Part shown: positions 51,220-60,061 of the stretch, in pieces | Layout of the letters: the number at the start of each line of letters is the position of its first letter | Numbering within the stretch: position 1 is the first letter of the stretch | NCBI GenBank assembly: GCA_964428015.1 | Contig: CAYRWR010000009.1 | Span: 1 to 64,000 of the forward strand | Reading direction: 5' to 3' | Origin: CAYRWR01 sp964428015 | GTDB taxonomy: Bacteria > Spirochaetota > Brevinematia > Brevinematales > CAYRWR01 | Length of the DNA: 64,000 bases | Translations under genes and position numbers: made by a program | Notes under the pieces: model-generated | Databases searched by the model: none | Told to the model about the DNA's origin: nothing | The model's input: the letters and a program-made list of their open reading frames with translations, nothing else

Positions 51220-53298
51220 TTAACCTTTTTTCTTAGCAACTTCTTCCCACAGATTCTTGGGAAGTTCTTCGTAATGATTAAATGCCATGACATAGGTACC
51301 GCGTCCCTGGGTAATACTGCGCAAAACAGTAGCGTAGCCGAACATTTCTCCCAGAGGCACATGACCGGTAATCATACGGGCATTACCACGTGACTCCATT
51401 CCGGTAATCTTGGCGCGGCGTGAAGATAAATCTCCAATCACATCACCCATGTAATCTTCAGGAACCAGAACGTCTACACGCATCATGGGCTCCAGTACTG
51501 TGGGATTTGCATTGGTCATAGCATCTTTTAATGCCATAGAACCTGCAATCTTAAAGGCCATTTCTGATGAGTCGACTTCGTGATAGGAGCCGTCATAAAG
51601 AGTGACTTTGATACCGGTTACAGGATAACCAGCCAAGACACCACTCTGCATAGCTTCTTCACAACCCTTTTGGACCGCAGGAATGAATTCTTTAGGAACA
51701 CGTCCGCCTACTACTGCGTCAACAAACTGGAACTCAGGGCCTTCAGCAGGCAGGGGTTCTACTTCAATCAGCACGTGACCGAACTGACCGCGTCCACCGG
51801 ACTGTCGAACAAATTTTCCTTCCTGTTTGACTGACTTGCGGATAGCTTCACGATAGGCCACCTGGGGTTTACCCACATTGGCCTGGAGTTTAAATTCGCG
51901 TATCATACGGTCAACCAGGATTTCCAGGTGAAGTTCACCCATACCGGAAATAATGGTCTGGCCGGTTTCATCATCAGTTTTTACACGGAAAGTAGGATCT
52001 TCTTCCTGGAGTTTTCTCAGAACTTCACCCAGCTTATCCATGTCATCTTTACTCTTAGGCTCGATAGCCACAGAGATCACAGGTTCAGGGAAATCGATTG
52101 ATTCCAGAATAATAGGGCGATCCGGATCTCCAAAAGAGTCACCGGTAATAGTGTCTTTGAAACCAACCACTGCGATAATATCGCCGGCTTCTACTTTATC
52201 TACTTCTTCACGCTTGTTGGCGTGCATACGCAGCAAACGAGCTACGCGTTCTTTAGTGGATTTGCTGGAATTATAGATATAGGAACCTTTTTCCAAGGTA
52301 CCGGAATATACACGGCAGAACACCAGTTTACCCACATAAGGGTCAACCATCACCTTAAAGGCCAGAGCAGATAAAGGCTCTTTGGCATCAGGTTTGCGTT
52401 TTTCTTCCTGATCGGTGTTAGGATTGATACCGGTGATGGAACCCACATCCAAAGGAGTAGGCAGATACATCATGATAGAATCCATCAGAGGTTCCATACC
52501 TTTGTTGCGCAGTGCAGAACCACAGACAACAGGGAAGAACGCGCCGGTAATGGTCATCTTGCGGATACCGCGGATAATTTCCGCTTCGGTAAAATCTTCA
52601 CCTTCGAGATATTTTTCCATCAGGTCGTCGTTACCATCACAGATAGCTTCCATCAGTTTCATGCGGTATTCATCTACTTTTTCTACCAGGTTAGCGGGAA
52701 TTTCCACTTCTGTAGCAGGAGCGGCTTCAGCACTTTCCCAGATATAAGCTTTTTTGGTTACCAGGTCAACCAGACCTTTGTAATCATCTTCAGCACCTAT
52801 AGGCAGCTGAATGGGCACAGCATTGGCACCCAGTTTTTTATGCATGGATTCAACTGACATAAAGAAGTCAGCACCCATCTTATCCATCTTGTTCATGAAG
52901 GCGATACGGGGGACATTGTACTTGTCAGCCTGGCGCCAGACAGTCTCAGACTGTGGTTCCACACCAGCTGAAGCATCAAATACGGCTACAGCACCATCCA
53001 GCACACGCAGAGAACGCTCCACTTCAGCAGTGAAGTCCACGTGTCCCGGTGTGTCGATGATATTGATCTTAATGTCTTTCCAGTAACAGGTGGTAGCAGC
53101 TGAGGTAATGGTAATACCACGCTCTTTTTCCTGTTCCATCCAGTCCATTTCACTGGCACCATCGTGGGTTTCCCCGATCTTATGGGTGGTACCGGAGTAA
53201 AAAAGAATACGTTCAGTAATAGTAGTCTTACCGGCATCAATATGCGCGGCGATTCCGATATTGCGGACCTTGTCAAGTGTGACTTTCTTGTCAGCCAT
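51220..53298 (-). CDS. fusA: Elongation factor G
   Basis: 692 residues. AHIDAGKTT, RGITITSAATTCYW, DTPGHVDFTAEVERSLRVLDG in pieces, and NKMDKMGADF mark the G domain; domains II-V are complete (ISGMGELHLEI, VRQSGGRGQFGHV). EF-G drives translocation. 10 bases after rpsG. Confidence 0.98.
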   Translation of the reverse strand: MADKKVTLDKVRNIGIAAHIDAGKTTITERILFYSGTTHKIGETHDGASEMDWMEQEKERGITITSAATTCYWKDIKINIIDTPGHVDFTAEVERSLRVLDGAVAVFDASAGVEPQSETVWRQADKYNVPRIAFMNKMDKMGADFFMSVESMHKKLGANAVPIQLPIGAEDDYKGLVDLVTKKAYIWESAEAAPATEVEIPANLVEKVDEYRMKLMEAICDGNDDLMEKYLEGEDFTEAEIIRGIRKMTITGAFFPVVCGSALRNKGMEPLMDSIMMYLPTPLDVGSITGINPNTDQEEKRKPDAKEPLSALAFKVMVDPYVGKLVFCRVYSGTLEKGSYIYNSSKSTKERVARLLRMHANKREEVDKVEAGDIIAVVGFKDTITGDSFGDPDRPIILESIDFPEPVISVAIEPKSKDDMDKLGEVLRKLQEEDPTFRVKTDDETGQTIISGMGELHLEILVDRMIREFKLQANVGKPQVAYREAIRKSVKQEGKFVRQSGGRGQFGHVLIEVEPLPAEGPEFQFVDAVVGGRVPKEFIPAVQKGCEEAMQSGVLAGYPVTGIKVTLYDGSYHEVDSSEMAFKIAGSMALKDAMTNANPTVLEPMMRVDVLVPEDYMGDVIGDLSSRRAKITGMESRGNARMITGHVPLGEMFGYATVLRSITQGRGTYVMAFNHYEELPKNLWEEVAKKKG

Positions 53299-53308
53299 TA
53301 GTGTTTCC

Positions 53309-53782
53309 TCACCATCTGTAGTGGGCGAAAGCCTTATTGGCTTCAGCCATCTTAATCGTATCTGTACGTTTCTTTATTACAGTACCTGTATTGTTGTAAG
53401 CATCCAAAAGCTCTTTTCCCAGCTTTTCCGCCATGGAATGATCCTTGCGCTCACGGGAAATAGTAGCCAGCCAGCGCAGAGCCAGAGAATTCTGACGAGC
53501 CGGTCTGACTTCCACGGGAACCTGGTAGGTAGCTCCACCGACGCGGCGGCTGCGTACTTCGATAGGAGGCTTGATATTTTCCATAGCAGTATTGAACGCG
53601 TTCAGAGGCTCATCACCGGTCTTGGTGGCCAGAAAATCAATGGCTCCATAGACGATCTCAGTAGCGGTACTTTTTTTACCGTCCCACATGATCTGATGGA
53701 TAAGCTTCTGTATCATAATACTTCCGTATTTCATATCAGGCTTTACTTCAGGTCTTTTCAGTACTCTTTTCTTTCTTGGCAT
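53309..53782 (-). CDS. rpsG: 30S ribosomal protein S7
   Basis: 157 residues: MPRKKRVLKRPEVKPDMKYGS, LIHQIMWDGKKSTA, IEVRSRRVGGATYQVPVEVRPAR in pieces, and the C-terminal HYRW. S7 organises the small-subunit head. 16 bases after rpsL. Confidence 0.97.
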   Translation of the reverse strand: MPRKKRVLKRPEVKPDMKYGSIMIQKLIHQIMWDGKKSTATEIVYGAIDFLATKTGDEPLNAFNTAMENIKPPIEVRSRRVGGATYQVPVEVRPARQNSLALRWLATISRERKDHSMAEKLGKELLDAYNNTGTVIKKRTDTIKMAEANKAFAHYRW

Positions 53783-53798
53783 TCCTTTACCTCTCTAC

Positions 53799-54173
53799 TT
53801 ACTGCTTGGGACGTTTAGCGCCGTATTTGGACCGGCTCTTCTTACGCTTTTCCACACCAGTGGTATCCAGTGTACCACGAATGATATGGTATCTTACCCC
53901 GGGAAGGTCCTTGACACGGCCACCGCGGATAAGAACCACAGAGTGTTCCTGCAGAGAGTGCCCGATACCGGGGATGTATGCCGTCACTTCGATACCATGG
54001 GTAAGGCGCACACGGGCGATCTTACGCAGAGCTGAGTTAGGCTTCTTGGGGGTCATGGTTGTCACACGGGTGCAGACTCCTCTTTTCTGAGGATTGGACT
54101 GCAGAGCAGGAGACTTCCCCTTTTTCTTGATGATCTGGCGGCCTTTGCGGACCAGCTGGTTAATAGTTGGCAT
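53799..54173 (-). CDS. rpsL: 30S ribosomal protein S12
   Basis: 124 residues from ATG 54173, after GAGGTG; earlier in-frame codons overlap the promoter region and are not used. MPTINQLVRKGRQ, KPNSALRKIARVRL and GGRVKDLPGVRYHIIRG are present, with the Lys of TPKKPNS at the streptomycin-resistance position. It is the first gene of the whole cluster. Confidence 0.97.
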   Translation of the reverse strand: MPTINQLVRKGRQIIKKKGKSPALQSNPQKRGVCTRVTTMTPKKPNSALRKIARVRLTHGIEVTAYIPGIGHSLQEHSVVLIRGGRVKDLPGVRYHIIRGTLDTTGVEKRKKSRSKYGAKRPKQ

Positions 54174-54213
54174 AAAATTCACCTCTTGTTTCGTGCTGTT
54201 CAGATAGACCATT

Positions 54214-54242
54214 ATTTTAAATTAAGTGCCAGTTATTGTCAA
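54214..54242 (-). promoter_or_regulatory. Promoter of the rpsL-to-rplQ cluster
   Basis: On the minus strand TTGACA (54237-54242), 17 bases, TAAAAT (54214-54219). It is the only strong promoter seen upstream of the 17.6-kb run. Confidence 0.88.
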
Positions 54243-54393
54243 TTAAAAGCTCAGTGGAAATCACATCAGAGGTAAATATTTTCCCCTGAACCTTTCGTCT
54301 GCACCCCTGCAGTATAGCAAAACGAATGGTCTGCTCAGCCGTAATTAAAAAATGCCGATAAATTAAAAAAGTAGGAATCTCAGGAGGTGATAG

Positions 54394-54648
54394 ATGAACG
54401 AAATTACTCCCCGTTTTCTGCAGGTGAAAGTCATGTGCCGGGACTGCGGTCATATCTGGCCTCAATTATTAAATAAACATCTGGACGATATTGAATGTTA
54501 TCGCTGCGGGGCGCACCATATCAGTGTGATCCACATCAATGATAAGGATCTGGAACGTTGGCAGTCCAGTATGGAAAATGTGGAAGCTACCTTCCTCCAG
54601 GTAAACGCGGAAATCCTGCAGCAGCTCCAGGACAGCCACCTGGTCTGA
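54394..54648 (+). CDS. Small zinc-ribbon-like protein
   Basis: 84 residues. Two CxxC pairs, CRDCGH (15-18) and CYRCGAHH (33-36), would hold one zinc; the C-terminal half is a Glu/Gln-rich helix. No family name is recognised. It is divergent from the ribosomal cluster and has a perfect AGGAGGTGA box six to eight bases before the ATG, so it is well translated. Nucleic-acid or protein binding is possible. Confidence 0.75.
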   Translation: MNEITPRFLQVKVMCRDCGHIWPQLLNKHLDDIECYRCGAHHISVIHINDKDLERWQSSMENVEATFLQVNAEILQQLQDSHLV

Positions 54649-54833
54649 GGGCTGATTTCTAGTCCGGTTCTAAAAGACTTATACAGACTTTATCTATTTT
54701 TTTTGTGCTGTAGTCCGGGAATTTAAGTTTACAACCTATCGATCCGATAATCTTCAAACACGGAAGAGTTCAGCTGTTTTTTTTAGAAAAAACTATCCCC
54801 TCTGACTTGCCGGTGATCTGATAAGATATTAAA
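54649..54833. other. Gene-free spacer before the RNA gene
   Basis: No open frame of note. AT-rich with two T-runs (about 54697 and 54777) but no clear terminator stem. CTGACT (54802-54807) and GATATT (54825-54830), 17 bases apart, are a weak candidate promoter for the downstream RNA. Confidence 0.4.
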
Positions 54834-54996
54834 AGATGAAAAAGACCAGGAGACGCGGTCTGTGTCCTGGAGCGCCTGTTGCGGACGAGTGAACCTATGA
54901 TGGGGATCCCCAATACAGGACAACACAGGGAGTGGCACGCGCCTCTATTTTCTTTTCATCTATCCAGGGACCTCCTTAGGGAAGGTCCCTTTTTTA
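54834..54996 (+). ncRNA. Candidate structured RNA gene, class unknown (6S-like rod possible)
   Basis: No protein frame fits. The ends are complementary: AGATGAAAA (54834-54842) with TTTTCATCT (54953-54961). Inside, GAG-x-CGCG can pair with CGCG-x-CTC, and CTGTG-TCCTG with CAGGAC-A-ACACAG, leading to an apical palindrome TGGGGATCCCCA (54901-54912). A competing local hairpin CCAGGA/TCCTGG exists. The unit ends in its own strong terminator. It lacks the GGAAG core of SRP RNA and is too short for tmRNA or RNase P RNA. A rod with a terminal helix recalls 6S RNA, but I cannot assign it. Confidence 0.55.
54966..54996 (+). terminator. Terminator of the candidate RNA gene
   Basis: AGGGACC-T-CC, loop TTAG, GG-AA-GGTCCCT, then seven Ts. 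A strong G+C stem with a T-run and no protein gene immediately upstream. Confidence 0.9.
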
Positions 54997-55034
54997 TTTT
55001 CTTATAGGCTGCTTTATAATAGTAGAATTGAGTG

Positions 55035-56213
55035 CTATTTAAATCTGAAAATACTGACGCTGTTTTCCTTATCCGCGTCGGTAACACCTACATAGATGTC
55101 ATCTATGAAACCAACCCTATGCCTGATCTTCACCGTGGAAGCATTCACGGAGGTGATGCGGCTGCCCAGGATGGTCAAATCTCCGGTGATTTCATTGTAG
55201 CGGTACACCTCCACTTCACCGCGGTTGGCTCCGCCGCTACTCACCGGCACAATGACAGCTATATATAAGACTTTTTCGGTGTGGTCATAAGCGGTATCTA
55301 TACCGGAATAATTCTGACCCCCGAAAAGTCTCATCTGGACATTGGTAGTAGATTCGATTTTCATAATTACAATATTAGTGGAATCCCGGATGTAAGTGAC
55401 CAGGGCATGAAGGGGGCCGGGCTGGCTGACTAATTCAAAGCCGGCCATATTTAGGCTCATATTTGTGATAACAGTACCGATGGAAAAAATAGAAGAGCCA
55501 GGGGCAAGCTGAAATACCGGTATCTGAAAATTCAAGCCGGAGATCGCCCCGAAATACTGGCTGAGAGGGTCATATTCCGCTTCAAAATAATAGACAGACT
55601 GGGGGAAAGGCAGAGACTGGCCCAGGGCGGATATATTGGTGAAGGCGTAGATATTAGACTCATCAGTAGTGAAAAAAGCGGGGCCGTTCAGGGATATGGT
55701 CTGCCGATTGACGAGGTCAATAAAGGAATGGCCGCCAATCATACGGGTATAGCCGGGCCAGAATCCACTAAGCAGATTATAGGCATGGATATAAGTGGTA
55801 TTGGAGCTGTTATTAAGACTAAAGGCGCAGTAAGGGATGCGGTTGGCACCGTCAAAGCTGTAGGCTACACTGACACAATAATAGGAGCCTGAATAATTAG
55901 CCACAGGGGTACCTCCCAGGTGCTGCCAGCTACCCCCGCCCCGAGACTCATAGACATAGGGCTGCCCCTGCTGCAGGGTGATAGTACCTACCAATACATC
56001 GCCGGATGGGTCAACTACCATATCCCAATTTTCAAAATAAAAGCCGTCAAAGTTCTGCATGACCCCGCCGGGCACAGAAGTGCCGCCCACCTGGGTCCAA
56101 CCCCCGCTGACACCAGAGATCTGGTTAGCCGCCGTCACGAAAAAACCCGGAAAAAGATAACAGGCATTCAGACATACTGCGCTAAAAATAAGAGACAGAA
56201 TGATTTTTTTCAT
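55035..56213 (-). CDS. Hypothetical secreted lipoprotein, beta-rich
   Basis: 392 residues. Signal peptide with lipobox LNAC. The N-terminal third has two W-x-LGGTxV segments (GGWTQVGGTSVPGG and GSWQHLGGTPVAN), and the whole protein is rich in strands, Gly, Ser, Asn and aromatics, so a beta-propeller-like surface protein is plausible. No family recognised. It is divergent from the large repeat lipoprotein gene. Confidence 0.7.
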   Translation of the reverse strand: MKKIILSLIFSAVCLNACYLFPGFFVTAANQISGVSGGWTQVGGTSVPGGVMQNFDGFYFENWDMVVDPSGDVLVGTITLQQGQPYVYESRGGGSWQHLGGTPVANYSGSYYCVSVAYSFDGANRIPYCAFSLNNSSNTTYIHAYNLLSGFWPGYTRMIGGHSFIDLVNRQTISLNGPAFFTTDESNIYAFTNISALGQSLPFPQSVYYFEAEYDPLSQYFGAISGLNFQIPVFQLAPGSSIFSIGTVITNMSLNMAGFELVSQPGPLHALVTYIRDSTNIVIMKIESTTNVQMRLFGGQNYSGIDTAYDHTEKVLYIAVIVPVSSGGANRGEVEVYRYNEITGDLTILGSRITSVNASTVKIRHRVGFIDDIYVGVTDADKENSVSIFRFK

Positions 56214-56241
56214 TTGACGGCTCCTGTGCTGGTTATAATAT

Positions 56242-56270
56242 AGAATACATCATCCGCGGCGGAATATCAA
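56242..56270 (-). promoter_or_regulatory. Promoter of the beta-rich lipoprotein gene
   Basis: On the minus strand TTGATA (56265-56270), 17 bases, TATTCT (56242-56247). Confidence 0.6.
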
Positions 56271-56362
56271 ATTAATGTTTTTTTCTGTTGGACCTGAGGT
56301 ATAACTGAACCATTCGGGCTATGGCAGGAAAAAGATCCAACAGGAAAAAATTCGTGTAAAAA

Positions 56363-56391
56363 TTGATATTTAGGAAGAGATAAACTAACAT
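56363..56391 (+). promoter_or_regulatory. Promoter of the InlB-repeat lipoprotein gene
   Basis: TTGATA (56363-56368), 17 bases, TAACAT (56386-56391), before AAGGAG and ATG 56418. Confidence 0.6.
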
Positions 56392-56417
56392 TTATCATAC
56401 CCTCTTAAGGAGTTGTT

Positions 56418-58259
56418 ATGAAAAAGTTGTTTTTATTATTGCAAGTGTTAGCTCTGGGAGCATTCATCACCATGAGCGGCTGTACATCCATTGCCCCGGA
56501 TTCCGGATCGCAATTCTTCATCGTGATTTTTAACAGCCAGGGGGCAACTCTGGAGGCCAATCCTATTTTAAAAGTTGTGAGATATCCCTCAACCACTGTA
56601 GGCAGCCTACCTGTGGAGCCGTTAAAGATCGGATACAGCTTCGCGGGCTGGTACACTGAGACCAACGGCGGAGGCACTGCCTTTATGGCCAATACAATAG
56701 TGGAATCCGATATAACGGTTTTCGCCTACTGGAGCCTCAATCCAGTGTACACGGTCAGTTATGACAGCGCAGGGGGCACTCCGGTGGGAGAACAGTATGT
56801 AACCCTGCCTGCCACCACTGTGGGCACTCTACCGGCTGCCCCTACCCGGACAGGCTATGCTTTCGGGGGGTGGTACACCTCCACCAACGGGGGAGGTTCA
56901 CAGTTTACAGCTTCTACGACCGTAACCAGCAATATCACAGTTTATGCCAAATGGAACAGCTATTCCTACACTGTGACCTTTGACGGACAGGGGGCTACCA
57001 CGGCACCGGTCCCGGCCAGTAAGGTAGTGTCCACTCCGGAAACCACTATAGATACACTACCTGCCCCGCCTATCCGGACAGGCTATATCTTCGGAGGTTG
57101 GTACACCGCTACCAATGGTGGAGGTTCACAGTTTACCGCTGCTACTACTGTCACCGACAATATCACGGTTTATGCCAAATGGAACAGCTATTCCTACACT
57201 GTGACCTTTGACGGTCAGGGAGCTACCACAGCAGCCAATCCCTCCAGCAGTGCGGTGATATCGCCAGCTACCACGATAGGAACACTACCTATCCCACCCC
57301 TCAAGACGGGATATAACTTCAGCGGCTGGTATACTGCCACCAATGGAGGAGGGTTTGCCGTCACCTCGGGTACTTCTGTGACTAACCCTATCACCGTCTA
57401 TGCCCACTGGATAGCCGCGGGCTCGACCTGGACGGCACGGGCCCTGCCCAGCTCAGCTAACTGGCGATCTGTAACTTACGGAAATGGTGTATTTGTAGCT
57501 GTAGCATATGGTAGTTCTTCTGCAGCAACATCACCGGACGGCATCACCTGGACGGCACGCACCCTGCCCAGTTCAGCCAACTGGCGATCTGTAACTTACG
57601 GAAATGGAGTATTTGTAGCTGTAGCTTATGGAAGTTCAACAGCAGCTACATCGACTAACGGAATTACCTGGACTTCACGAACCTTACCCAGTACTGCCAA
57701 TTGGTCTGCTGTTACCTATGGTAACGGGTTATTTGTTACAGTTGCACAAGCCAGTACCTCTGCAGCAACATCCCCCGATGGTATTACCTGGACGGCACGC
57801 ACCCTGCCCAGTTCTTCGCAATGGCTTGGGATTACATATGGTAATGGTATTTTTGTGACAGTTGCTTCAGCTCTTTCTTTTTCATATACTTCGACGAATG
57901 GAATATCCTGGACAGCACATACACTCCCTGTTGGAGCAGGCTGGTATTCAGTTGCCTATGGCGATTCAGGTTTTGTAACAGTTGCCGCAGCTAACAATTC
58001 CTGTGCATCTTCACCGGATAGCGTTACCTGGACAGCGCGTTCTCTGCCCAGTACTGCTAGCTGGCAATCAGTCGCTTTTGGCAATGGGGTATATGTGACA
58101 TTGGCTTATGGTAGTTCCTCTGCAGCCACATCAACAAACGGAATAACCTGGACGGCGAGAACACTGCCCGCTACAGCCAACTGGTCTTCTGTGGCTTATG
58201 GAGGCGGTAAATTTGTGGCTGTCAGTTACGGCAGTACCAACGCGGCAACCTCACCCTAG
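56418..58259 (+). CDS. Lipoprotein with four InlB B-repeats and seven 40-residue blades
   Basis: 613 residues. Signal peptide with lipobox MSGC. Residues about 33-335 are four InlB B-repeat / Flg_new units of roughly 70-75 residues, each with TGYxFxGWYTxTNGGG and ITVYAxW. Residues 335-613 are seven consecutive 40-residue repeats, each GITWTARTLPSSANW-type plus YGNGVFVAVAYGSSxAATS; seven blades suggest a closed beta-propeller. The stop codon falls exactly on position 40 of the last repeat. It should be surface-exposed and likely binds a ligand or cell surface. Start follows AAGGAG. Confidence 0.85.
   Translation: MKKLFLLLQVLALGAFITMSGCTSIAPDSGSQFFIVIFNSQGATLEANPILKVVRYPSTTVGSLPVEPLKIGYSFAGWYTETNGGGTAFMANTIVESDITVFAYWSLNPVYTVSYDSAGGTPVGEQYVTLPATTVGTLPAAPTRTGYAFGGWYTSTNGGGSQFTASTTVTSNITVYAKWNSYSYTVTFDGQGATTAPVPASKVVSTPETTIDTLPAPPIRTGYIFGGWYTATNGGGSQFTAATTVTDNITVYAKWNSYSYTVTFDGQGATTAANPSSSAVISPATTIGTLPIPPLKTGYNFSGWYTATNGGGFAVTSGTSVTNPITVYAHWIAAGSTWTARALPSSANWRSVTYGNGVFVAVAYGSSSAATSPDGITWTARTLPSSANWRSVTYGNGVFVAVAYGSSTAATSTNGITWTSRTLPSTANWSAVTYGNGLFVTVAQASTSAATSPDGITWTARTLPSSSQWLGITYGNGIFVTVASALSFSYTSTNGISWTAHTLPVGAGWYSVAYGDSGFVTVAAANNSCASSPDSVTWTARSLPSTASWQSVAFGNGVYVTLAYGSSSAATSTNGITWTARTLPATANWSSVAYGGGKFVAVSYGSTNAATSP
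57420..58259 (+). repeat. Seven in-frame 120-base tandem repeats
   Basis: The repeats begin at 57420, 57540, 57660, 57780, 57900, 58020 and 58140 with no length change. Units end alternately in SPD (1, 3, 5), STN (2, 4, 6) and SP-stop (7), a two-unit super-period. Units 1 and 2 are nearly identical in DNA; 4 and 5 are most diverged. Confidence 0.95.
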
Positions 58260-58264
58260 GATAG

Positions 58265-58287
58265 AGGGGCCGGAAACCGGCCCCTTT
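58265..58287 (+). terminator. Terminator after the InlB-repeat lipoprotein gene
   Basis: AGGGGCCGG-AAA-CCGGCCCCT then TT: nine-base perfect stem but a short T-run. Confidence 0.75.
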
Positions 58288-58312
58288 CAGGTAAATTGTA
58301 AAAACCAAAATA

Positions 58313-59149
58313 TCAGGACTGTGACGCTCTCAGGCTGGAGATGTAGACTGCTCCAGCCAGGAGGGGAGCGTCCTCCAGTCTCTCCCAGCGCACATTGTGC
58401 CCTGATTCCAGTAGAGTGAGCTCCAGGTGGCACATAGCTATACCCATATCCAGTCTCTGCATCTCAAAACCCAGCACTCTGCCATAACCCGGCGTGGGCT
58501 GGAGATAGAGGTGAGCGGTATCGCCCTGCAGCATCACTCTCCAGGGCTGTTTGTTGGAAGCGGAAGGGGATAGCCGCAGCATTTCCAGGGCCTCGTCCCA
58601 GAAACCATTCTCTCCTCTAATGAGAGGTTGTCCGCTGTCAGCCTGACTGAACAAAGTCTCCCAGGGCAGGCGATGATCACCTCTGACTACCTGACGAATG
58701 AGACGCTCCGACAGGCGCTGTGCCTGGGGATAGCCCACAGGGGTAACCGCGGGTATAATATGCCCCGGGGGTAATGTTAAAGAACGGGTGATCTTTTGTC
58801 TCTGAAAGGTCCCGCCCAGCCAGCAGGTGCCTATTCCCTTCATAGTAAGAAATAAAATGAGTTTTTCCAGAATATAGCCCAGGTCGACCAGAGAACTCTC
58901 CTCGGGCTCGCAGGAACCGGCTAAATATCCCTGGGCCTGACTGATGAATCCATAGGTACCCACTCTCCCGATCCCACTCAGACCACTAAGGGGGAGGTAA
59001 TGGAGGCCGGTACGGCTGTGAAATGGCCCCTCCAGATGCTGACGACTGGCCAGGTAATGACTAATGGACTCCAGGTCGGCTGGGTTTAAGGGCCTGTCCT
59101 GAAAGGTCCTCACACTCCTTCTATGCCGTATTGCTTCCATTATATTCAT
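58313..59149 (-). CDS. Nitroreductase-family flavoprotein
   Basis: 278 residues. RRSVRTFQDRPL at the N-terminus is the FMN-binding entry of nitroreductases; GTCWLGGTF and SPSASNKQPWRV are further motifs, resembling the two-subdomain putative nitroreductase (TM1586-like) family. The reaction would be FMN-dependent reduction of a nitro, quinone or similar group. It overlaps the preceding secreted-protein gene by four bases. AAGGTG stands four bases before ATG 59149. Confidence 0.82.
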   Translation of the reverse strand: MNIMEAIRHRRSVRTFQDRPLNPADLESISHYLASRQHLEGPFHSRTGLHYLPLSGLSGIGRVGTYGFISQAQGYLAGSCEPEESSLVDLGYILEKLILFLTMKGIGTCWLGGTFQRQKITRSLTLPPGHIIPAVTPVGYPQAQRLSERLIRQVVRGDHRLPWETLFSQADSGQPLIRGENGFWDEALEMLRLSPSASNKQPWRVMLQGDTAHLYLQPTPGYGRVLGFEMQRLDMGIAMCHLELTLLESGHNVRWERLEDAPLLAGAVYISSLRASQS

Positions 59150-59682
59150 GATTCACCTTGCTCCTTGGTCTGTCCGGATTTTTGATGAAACATAAATGAC
59201 CGCACCATTTTCAGGAAAACCGGGCGGTATTGCCGTAAAGAACGGGGGTCAGCAGCGTGAAGTCTGAGCTGAAGGATGGAATCCGGGAGACCTATCATAC
59301 AGGTCAGATCTGAAGTACCGTCACTATAAGTATAGCACAGCATTGTACCCTCCCCGGACAGGCCGGCTTGACGTAATACCGAAGCATAGGGGAACTTTTT
59401 CTGCTCTACTCCGGTATCCTGGCCCATGACCTGTCTAACCATCAGAATATTGGTGGCTACCCAAACAGAAAAACTCTGTCCCTCCAGGGGAGTAATATAA
59501 GTCATGATCTGATTGCCGTTCTTGACCAGGCTGAGATCCAGCTGCAGGGAGTCCTGCTGCTCCCATTGGGAAGGTGCTATAAGACTGTATTGCCCTCCAT
59601 CCAGGTTATATTCCACTTTCCCGGCAAAGGAAAGTACCCGGGAAAACAACAGTATAATAAATACAAGATACGGTTTTTTCAT
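59146..59682 (-). CDS. Hypothetical secreted protein
   Basis: 178 residues with a signal peptide (MKKPYLVFIILLFSRVLSFAG) and no lipobox. The body alternates strands (YSLIAPSQWEQQDSLQLDLS, IMTYITPLEGQSFSVWV) and one helix; a PsbP/Mog1-like sandwich is conceivable but unproved. ATGA overlap with the nitroreductase gene suggests joint translation. Confidence 0.7.
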   Translation of the reverse strand: MKKPYLVFIILLFSRVLSFAGKVEYNLDGGQYSLIAPSQWEQQDSLQLDLSLVKNGNQIMTYITPLEGQSFSVWVATNILMVRQVMGQDTGVEQKKFPYASVLRQAGLSGEGTMLCYTYSDGTSDLTCMIGLPDSILQLRLHAADPRSLRQYRPVFLKMVRSFMFHQKSGQTKEQGES

Positions 59683-59990
59683 ATTTCTGACTCCGGTTTA
59701 TTAATCTGGTTTTATTATAAAGCAGAATAGAGATTAAGCAAGCTGACCAGCGGGTGAAAGTGCGGAGCATTAACAGCAACGGCATGAGCACTCAGAGAAA
59801 ATGTCTCAGCAGAAACTCCCGGTCAACCCTGCACCCATGGGAGGAGGCGCAAGCCCCTACCGCCGCCCCCCCCATGACTGTGTGGGAAGTATCAGCGCGG
59901 TCCCTGACCAGGGCCGCCCCCACTCCAGCCGCTGGATTAAATTTTTGTTTTTACCCTGTATGAAAATAGAAATATTCACATCTGGTCTGC
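59683..59990. other. Gene-free spacer with G+C-rich block
   Basis: No supported gene. A G+C-rich block (about 59812-59940) resembles those at 4560-4735 and 8815-8990 in composition, with short shared runs such as CCGCCG. The open frames here lack ribosome-binding sites. Confidence 0.4.
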
Positions 59991-60019
59991 TTGACTTTCG
60001 TGCTTTTCGAGGGTAAAAT
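59991..60019 (+). promoter_or_regulatory. Promoter of the barrel-CBM48 operon
   Basis: TTGACT (59991-59996), 17 bases, TAAAAT (60014-60019). Confidence 0.75.
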
Positions 60020-60061
60020 AGCCATAGGGAAATATTATTTCATTTATTTAAGGAAGGAACC

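Noticed and set aside
54834..54996. Identification as SRP (4.5S) RNA
   Set aside because: The conserved apical GGAAG and GGTCAGG core is absent.
57420..58259. Regular repeats considered as a CRISPR array
   Set aside because: They are contiguous, in frame, 120 bases long and coding, with no spacers.
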